Shown here piece after piece: positions 5,763 through 9,612 of a DNA stretch of 9,612 nucleotides. A model generated the notes under the pieces. The model ran no database searches. It was not told the origin of the DNA and saw only the letters and a program-made list of their open reading frames with translations. The stretch spans positions 1 through 9,612 of the forward strand of contig JAQUUB010000141.1 of assembly GCA_028694115.1 (NCBI GenBank), read 5' to 3'. This stretch comes from Lachnospiraceae bacterium (GTDB lineage Bacteria; Bacillota_A; Clostridia; Lachnospirales; Lachnospiraceae). The translations under genes and the position numbers were made by a program. Position 1 is the stretch's first letter. Each line of letters begins with the position of its first letter.

Positions 5763-6412
5763 TTGTATCCAATCCCCCAAACTGTTGTAATCGGCTGTAT
5801 TTCCAGTTTACTCAGCTTTGCACGAATATTTTTGATATGGGTTGAGATAGTGGAATTATCACTATCCCCGTTCAGACTGAAAACAGCCTCATAAATCTGT
5901 TCCCTTGAAAATACTTGTCCCTTGTTCCGAGCAAGATATTCACAAATTAGATATTCGCTTTTCGTCAAGGTTGCTGGCACGCCATCTACTTGAAGTTCTT
6001 TTGCAGATAAATCCAGCTTAATTCTATCAAATATGAGGGAAGTATGTCGCTCCCGGCTCTCTCGACGCAGGTGTGCATTAACTCTGGCTCGCAGCTCTGC
6101 AATGCGGAAAGGCTTTGCAAGATAATCGTCGGCACCAAGACCAAGGCCAAAGGTAACATCATTCTCCATTGTCTTTGCTGTTAAGAATAAAATGGGACAG
6201 TCCACCAAAGAGCGTATCTTTTTACAAAATGTGAAGCCGTCCATACCCGGCATCATAATATCCAAAATAATCAAATCATATCGTCCCAGTTTATCCAACG
6301 GAACCAGTTCTGCCGCCGCATAGGTTGAAACAATATATTCATCTTTCTGTAAGCCGTTTTTAATAAGCTCCAAGATAGGAGTTTCATCATCAACAGCAAG
6401 AATCATTGCCAT
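5753..6412 (-). CDS. OmpR/PhoB-family response regulator (219 aa), LanR-like
   Basis: A DNA-binding response regulator, presumably activating its own operon when phosphorylated by the adjacent kinase. The receiver domain (about 3-115) has the acidic pocket D8-D9, phospho-acceptor D51 in LIILDIMMPGMDG, T78 and K100 in the KPF motif. The C-terminal winged helix (about 125-219) ends in the typical T-V-W-G-I-G-Y-K-W. The start is ATG 6410-6412, with AAGGAGG 7 bases before it; the longest frame would start at a TTG without a ribosome site. It lies 66 bases after the lipoprotein stop, the largest gap in the operon. A weak promoter-like pair, TTGTGC and TACTAT 16 bases apart, sits there and may give basal expression of the sensor pair. 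The context (LanFEG plus LanI-like lipoprotein plus kinase) points to the SpaR/NisR type. Confidence 0.93.
   Translation of the reverse strand: MAMILAVDDETPILELIKNGLQKDEYIVSTYAAAELVPLDKLGRYDLIILDIMMPGMDGFTFCKKIRSLVDCPILFLTAKTMENDVTFGLGLGADDYLAKPFRIAELRARVNAHLRRESRERHTSLIFDRIKLDLSAKELQVDGVPATLTKSEYLICEYLARNKGQVFSREQIYEAVFSLNGDSDNSTISTHIKNIRAKLSKLEIQPITTVWGIGYKWE
5767..5784. repeat. 18-bp exact repeat shared with 7074-7091
   Basis: ATCCAATCCCCCAAACTG occurs at 5767-5784 (end of the response regulator gene, just before the kinase start) and again at 7074-7091 (inside the immunity lipoprotein gene). Its last 11 bases also occur in the PEBP gene (3508-3518), preceded there by the same T. All three are in the same orientation but in different reading frames or protein contexts. 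Confidence 0.6.
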
Positions 6413-6478
6413 AACACCGCCTCCTTTCAGTAAAATCCATAGTATAAGTATACCGCATCTGCACAAGTGTGAAAAAAA

Positions 6479-7291
6479 TTACTGTGCTGTTGCCAGATAG
6501 TATTTGTTGTTTACCTTTACTGCCACGGCTTCGGTGGTTGCAATGCCGGAAACTTCATAAACATCTTTATAAAACCAGTTTTCGCGCTTTGCGCTTCCGG
6601 TTCCAGACCAATCTACTTTGTTTAGTTCATCCTTTGTGAGCGGTTTTCCTGTGTCTGCATCAAAGGTGATGTTCTGTGCAAGAATAGCCAGATAATTACT
6701 CAATTGATGATCCGGCACAATCTCCGAAGTCACCTGATAAACGACATCATCACAAATCAACTGTGTTGCATTATTGGTGTTAATTTCAAACTTCCCGCTA
6801 ACGGTTTGTTTTTCAGATGTAAAATCAAAAATAGACATATCGTCAGTAAGCGCATCTGTGGAAATGGCCTTATGATAGCCGCCGTTTGCATCCACAATCA
6901 AGTATGTGACATCGTTAGGAGCAGCGTACACATTAAGAAACGGAATCAGATATGCCGCATCCGGGGTTCTGTCTGCTAAATCGGCCAAACTCTGAAAAGT
7001 CGCTTTTTCAATATCTTCTTGCATAAGGATTTTACCATTTCTGTCTATTGCGACAAGCTGCCTGATATAACCAATCCAATCCCCCAAACTGGCATTGGAA
7101 ACCGTTTCATCCAAAATAGTATAACTTTCTGATTGATAGAAAAACTGCGTTACATTTTCAGTATTCAAAGAGCAAGGCTCCTTGCCGCTGGAGTATTCAT
7201 TGATTTTCTCCTGCAAAAGAGAACACCCAGCAAGTAGCCCACACATCGCCGCTATGATAAACACTCCAACAAATCCGAATTTTTTATTCAT
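6479..7291 (-). CDS. NisI/SpaI-like lantibiotic immunity lipoprotein (270 aa)
   Basis: A surface lipoprotein expected to bind or intercept lantibiotic at the membrane, working with the LanFEG pump. The signal peptide ends in the lipobox L-A-G-C (residues 20-23). The mature part contains two similar halves: ENVTQFFYQSESYTILDETV ... DWIGYI (about 45-75) and NNATQLICDDVVYQVTSEIV ... NYLAIL (about 173-203), each followed by a D-x-(x)-G-K segment. Two SpaI-like domains in one chain is the architecture known for nisin immunity protein NisI. The assignment rests on this repeat, the lipobox and the operon position, not on a search. GGGAAGGGAG lies 8 bases before the ATG at 7289-7291. The start overlaps the LanG stop by 8 bases, so the two are translationally coupled. 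Placing the lipoprotein between the transporter and the regulators keeps all immunity parts in one transcript. Confidence 0.75.
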   Translation of the reverse strand: MNKKFGFVGVFIIAAMCGLLAGCSLLQEKINEYSSGKEPCSLNTENVTQFFYQSESYTILDETVSNASLGDWIGYIRQLVAIDRNGKILMQEDIEKATFQSLADLADRTPDAAYLIPFLNVYAAPNDVTYLIVDANGGYHKAISTDALTDDMSIFDFTSEKQTVSGKFEINTNNATQLICDDVVYQVTSEIVPDHQLSNYLAILAQNITFDADTGKPLTKDELNKVDWSGTGSAKRENWFYKDVYEVSGIATTEAVAVKVNNKYYLATAQ

Positions 7292-8015
7292 AATTTTTTC
7301 TCCCTTCCCAATGAATAAACCATTTAATAGCTGCCAACAAAGCACAGACAGTTAAGAGCATCGACAGCACCCACTCAACTCCATTTCGTCCTAATGTTTG
7401 ATTAAGTACATCATGTCCCCAGCTAACAGACCATGCAAAAGGAATATACCGGGCAGCTCCTTTCAGTTCAATGTTGCTGTACATGATTATCTGCAAACTC
7501 TCAAAAATGCCCCAAAATTGAGAAACTCCAAATCCGAATTTTAAGCTTAAAAACATATGTAACACATAGATGATAAGATTTCCTAAAGCTATCCCTATCA
7601 TCGCTTGTACCAGTAAGCAGATATTGATTTCTTCAAACTGGCCAGTTAATCCAAGACCAAGCAGAAAAAGCGCATACAAACATCCTAACGCAGCAGTTCC
7701 ACTCCCATACAACACGACCAGCTTTGCCAAAAATATTCTTCCCCTCTGAGGAACAGCCAGAAGCGTTTGAAAGTGAGATGCCCGTTCTTCCTGTAATACA
7801 TTCAAGCCGACAATCAATCCAATAAGTAGCGGAAACATAGTTGCTGTAATTTCTAAAATCAGCTTGAGATTTTTCATGTCATCCACGCTATCATAGAGCA
7901 TGAAGTAAATCACAAAGATGAATGCTCCAGCCACGGGCATTATCATATGAACCATCCAAAATGAAGTGTGTTTTAACTTTGCAAGTTCCGAACAAATTGC
8001 TGAAATTAGCCCCAT
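7284..8015 (-). CDS. lantibiotic-protection ABC transporter permease, MutG/LanG family (243 aa)
   Basis: Second membrane subunit of a LanFEG exporter that expels lantibiotics from the membrane. About six hydrophobic segments are visible (roughly 18-40, 54-72, 98-124, 131-155, 159-180 and 218-236), with a cytoplasmic N-terminus. Length matches LanE/LanG permeases (about 240-250). The loop after helix 2, LQEERASHFQTLLAVPQRGRIFLAK, is the characteristic cytoplasmic segment of this family that likely contacts the ATPase; LanE has an equivalent QKEERAGKYYAVFSLP. The start has AGGAGG 8 bases upstream and overlaps the LanE stop by 10 bases. Assignment as G rather than E follows the usual F-E-G gene order; the two permeases are related, so the letters are less certain than the family. 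Confidence 0.85.
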   Translation of the reverse strand: MGLISAICSELAKLKHTSFWMVHMIMPVAGAFIFVIYFMLYDSVDDMKNLKLILEITATMFPLLIGLIVGLNVLQEERASHFQTLLAVPQRGRIFLAKLVVLYGSGTAALGCLYALFLLGLGLTGQFEEINICLLVQAMIGIALGNLIIYVLHMFLSLKFGFGVSQFWGIFESLQIIMYSNIELKGAARYIPFAWSVSWGHDVLNQTLGRNGVEWVLSMLLTVCALLAAIKWFIHWEGRKNYE

Positions 8016-8740
8016 TTACTGCACCTCCTGTTTTCAAAATCTTTTGCATCCAAATAAGCAATGACGCCAAACAGGAGAACAGACAGAAGCAACGCCAGCA
8101 AAATTGTACCCGAAAAGAAAATATTACCAGAGAAAGTTCCGTTAACTTTTATTCCAATAAGCGGATCTGCCAGCTTTGCCGCCCAACAGTACGGGCACAG
8201 CCAACCAATCATTCTATTACCCAACATTGTCGGGACAGAAATTCCAAGAATAGCGTTGAGAATAATCGCCAGTACCATTCCTGTCTTGCGGGTTAAATAC
8301 AGGCACAAAGGGATTAGCCATATTGACGCAAGGGCAATTCCAAGACTGCCTAAAATGTTTTGCCTTATGGAATATACGGCTGTTGCAGGAGAAGTCAGAT
8401 TACCGATTGAAGCAAATACCGCCAGAAACAAAGCTGAAATGACCAACTTTTCGATCAGAACGATTGCTTTTGCAGTTTCAAATTTTTTGAGGTTCAGCGG
8501 TAAGGAAAACACAGCATAGTATTTTCCAGCTCTTTCTTCTTTCTGATGGGAAAGGGCGCAGAGAATGGCTATCGTACCCGGAAGAAGGAACGCATACCAC
8601 CAGTAAAAAGTCATATATTGAAATCCAAAAAAGCCTCCGCAAATCCACGCAAAAAGGGCTGTAAAAAGTGGTGCAATCCAAAGCAGCTTATTAGAAATTG
8701 TGCGCTTAAATTTAAGATGTTCTGATTTGAGATATTTCAT
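8006..8740 (-). CDS. lantibiotic-protection ABC transporter permease, MutE/EpiE (LanE) family (244 aa)
   Basis: First membrane subunit of the LanFEG exporter. A charged N-terminus (MKYLKSEHLKFKRT) is followed by about six hydrophobic segments (roughly 19-38, 44-62, 92-113, 128-148, 155-172 and 209-232). The conserved cytoplasmic motif QKEERAGKYYAVFSLP (about 66-81) precedes a Lys-rich linker. Length is normal for the family. AGGAGG lies 8 bases before the ATG, inside the end of the ATPase gene, with a 3-base gap between the genes. In characterised systems LanE and LanG form a heterodimeric pore with two LanF subunits and no dedicated external binding protein. Confidence 0.86.
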   Translation of the reverse strand: MKYLKSEHLKFKRTISNKLLWIAPLFTALFAWICGGFFGFQYMTFYWWYAFLLPGTIAILCALSHQKEERAGKYYAVFSLPLNLKKFETAKAIVLIEKLVISALFLAVFASIGNLTSPATAVYSIRQNILGSLGIALASIWLIPLCLYLTRKTGMVLAIILNAILGISVPTMLGNRMIGWLCPYCWAAKLADPLIGIKVNGTFSGNIFFSGTILLALLLSVLLFGVIAYLDAKDFENRRCSKWG

Positions 8741-8743
8741 TGA

Positions 8744-9445
8744 TTACCCCTCCTTGCGATTGTTCTTTACAACATCCATAAAGAGCCGTTCCAAATCTTC
8801 TCCGGAATGAAGTTCACCTTCATATCCCAGAGAGCCACCTGCAATAATGCCTATATGGTCTGCGGTCTGTTGCACCTCAGACAGGATGTGGCTGGACAGA
8901 ATCACCGTAATGCCCTTAGCCGAAAATGAGCAAATCAGTTCACGAAGTTCTTCAATGCCAACCGGGTCAAGGCCATTAGTTGGCTCATCCAAAATCAATA
9001 GCTTCGGATTGTTCAGTAACGCAATCGCAATTCCAAGCCGCTGCTTCATGCCAAGAGAAAACTGTCCGGCTCTCTTTTTCCCGGTATCAGTCAGACGAAC
9101 AATTTCCAGCACTTCTTTAATTCGGTTATCATCCAGACTGAGAAGTGTTGTCCTGACTTTCAAATTTTCATATGCCGTCAGATTTTCATACAGCGGGGGC
9201 ATCTCAATCAATGCTCCAATCTCGTTGAGTGCATCCCGTTTCCATGGCTGACTGTCAAAAAGGATAGTCCCCGAAGTCGGCTTCAAAATTCCTGTAATCA
9301 TTTTCAGAGTTGTTGATTTACCAGCTCCGTTAGGTCCCAACAGACCGTAGACGGAATTTCTTCTTATGTGCAACGACACATTGTTGACTGCCATCTGTCC
9401 TTTGAAATTTTTGCAAAGGTTGGTGGTTTCTAAAATCATATTCAT
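8744..9445 (-). CDS. lantibiotic-protection ABC transporter ATP-binding protein, MutF/LanF family (233 aa)
   Basis: The ATPase subunit powering the LanFEG pump. Walker A is GPNGAGKST (37-45), signature SLGMKQR (130-136), Walker B LLILDEP (149-155) and the switch His is H186 in SSHILSEV. The position normally held by the Q-loop glutamine is glutamate (E81 in IGALIEMPPLYENLT). This E-loop is the diagnostic feature of LanF proteins that separates them from general BcrA/CcmA-type ATPases. Length (about 230) is typical. It is the first gene of the operon. AAAGGA lies about 9 bases before the first ATG; a second ATG two codons later is possible. The leader upstream holds candidate response regulator boxes. 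Related stand-alone modules, such as CprABC of Clostridioides difficile, give resistance to nisin-like peptides. Confidence 0.93.
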   Translation of the reverse strand: MNMILETTNLCKNFKGQMAVNNVSLHIRRNSVYGLLGPNGAGKSTTLKMITGILKPTSGTILFDSQPWKRDALNEIGALIEMPPLYENLTAYENLKVRTTLLSLDDNRIKEVLEIVRLTDTGKKRAGQFSLGMKQRLGIAIALLNNPKLLILDEPTNGLDPVGIEELRELICSFSAKGITVILSSHILSEVQQTADHIGIIAGGSLGYEGELHSGEDLERLFMDVVKNNRKEG

Positions 9446-9501
9446 GTTTTAATATCCTTTCTTTTTGTTATGGTAATAAGATAACCTGTTGTAGCCAACT
9501 T

Positions 9502-9530
9502 ATTTTAACAAAATCTTGCTCTGCTTGAAT
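9502..9530 (-). promoter_or_regulatory. candidate activator-dependent promoter of the immunity operon
   Basis: TAAAAT (9502-9507) is a 5/6 match to a -10 element about 57 bases before the lanF start. The -35 position 17 bases upstream (9525-9530) reads ATTCAA, a poor match, as expected if an activator bound at the boxes ending at 9544 is required. The TATAAT sequences inside the boxes are alternative -10 elements, also with no good -35. Confidence 0.35.
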
Positions 9531-9534
9531 GTCA

Positions 9535-9581
9535 GGGACTTGATCATTATAATGTCATTATCATTATAGAAAGAAAGTCCC
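9535..9581 (-). promoter_or_regulatory. TAATGA boxes within an inverted repeat upstream of lanF (candidate LanR site)
   Basis: On the minus strand TAATGA occurs three times (9561-9566, 9555-9560, 9544-9549), with starts 6 and 11 bases apart. The last two give ATGAC-N6-ATGAT, close to the (A/T)TGAT-N6 direct repeat known as the spa-box bound by SpaR. A 13-bp palindrome, ATAATG-A-CATTAT, overlaps them. The whole block is flanked by a perfect 7-bp inverted repeat (GGGACTT 9535-9541, AAGTCCC 9575-9581). Binding by the operon's own response regulator is inference. Confidence 0.5.
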
Positions 9582-9612
9582 AGAGAACACTCTCCTGCAA
9601 GATTGCTGTCCT

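Noticed and set aside
8061..8519. Long open frame of 152 codons on the plus strand opposite the LanE permease gene
   Set aside because: It lies antisense to a well-supported membrane protein gene, has no plausible ribosome site and its translation lacks recognisable motifs. It is a shadow of the real gene.
8847..9251. Plus-strand open frame of 134 codons opposite the LanF ATPase gene
   Set aside because: The minus strand carries all ABC ATPase motifs in this interval. The plus translation is Ser/Arg-rich with no family likeness.
8744..9445. Bacitracin-type (BcrA/BceA) transporter ATPase
   Set aside because: Glutamate in place of the Q-loop glutamine, two separate small permeases rather than one large BceB-like permease, and the immunity lipoprotein all favour LanFEG.
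1..9612. CRISPR arrays, tRNA or rRNA genes, intact insertion sequences
   Set aside because: I saw no regularly spaced repeats, no tRNA-like cloverleaf sequence and no transposase reading frame on either strand.

Overview
The window looks like a low-GC Clostridia chromosome, most likely Lachnospiraceae (a gut commensal relative). This rests on AT-rich sequence, strong GGAGG-type ribosome sites, the mix of gene families and tandem lipoproteins typical of that group. No species can be named from the sequence alone. Every convincing gene is on the minus strand, so transcription runs from high to low coordinates.

Region 1 (about 9612 down to 4364) is one compact six-gene operon. It encodes a lantibiotic-protection ABC transporter (LanF ATPase, LanE and LanG permeases), a NisI/SpaI-type immunity lipoprotein, an OmpR-type response regulator and a sensor histidine kinase. 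Genes overlap or lie a few bases apart, and the operon ends in a clear intrinsic terminator directly after the kinase stop. The leader upstream of the ATPase gene carries three TAATGA motifs, two of them 11 bp apart, resembling the boxes bound by SpaR/NisR-type regulators. No lantibiotic precursor or modification gene is present. The operon therefore reads as a self-regulated peptide-antibiotic resistance module (sense peptide, induce transporter and lipoprotein) rather than part of a producer cluster, unless biosynthetic genes lie just beyond 9612.

Region 2 (about 4360 to 2759) starts with a promoter overlapped by an 11-bp direct repeat and drives a 48-codon ORF of unknown function. Next come an HxlR-family regulator with its own promoter and a YbhB/YbcL (PEBP) protein whose Shine-Dalgarno sequence sits in one arm of a 13-bp inverted repeat. 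Overlapping the PEBP stop is a 59-codon remnant of a FUSC/aromatic-acid-exporter gene. It is cut off where the last 27 codons of a tyrosine recombinase begin in another frame, a scar of an old integration or deletion.

Region 3 (about 2738 to 1) has a good promoter with two copies of a TTAC-N4-GTAA element. It drives two tandem paralogous surface proteins of about 400 residues (a lipoprotein and a membrane-anchored protein, possibly DUF6070) and then a 55-codon lipoprotein-like ORF. The end of that ORF lies in an abrupt GC-rich patch (about 71% G+C over 56-117).

Several coding starts were moved inward from the longest open frame because a Shine-Dalgarno sequence supports a later ATG.
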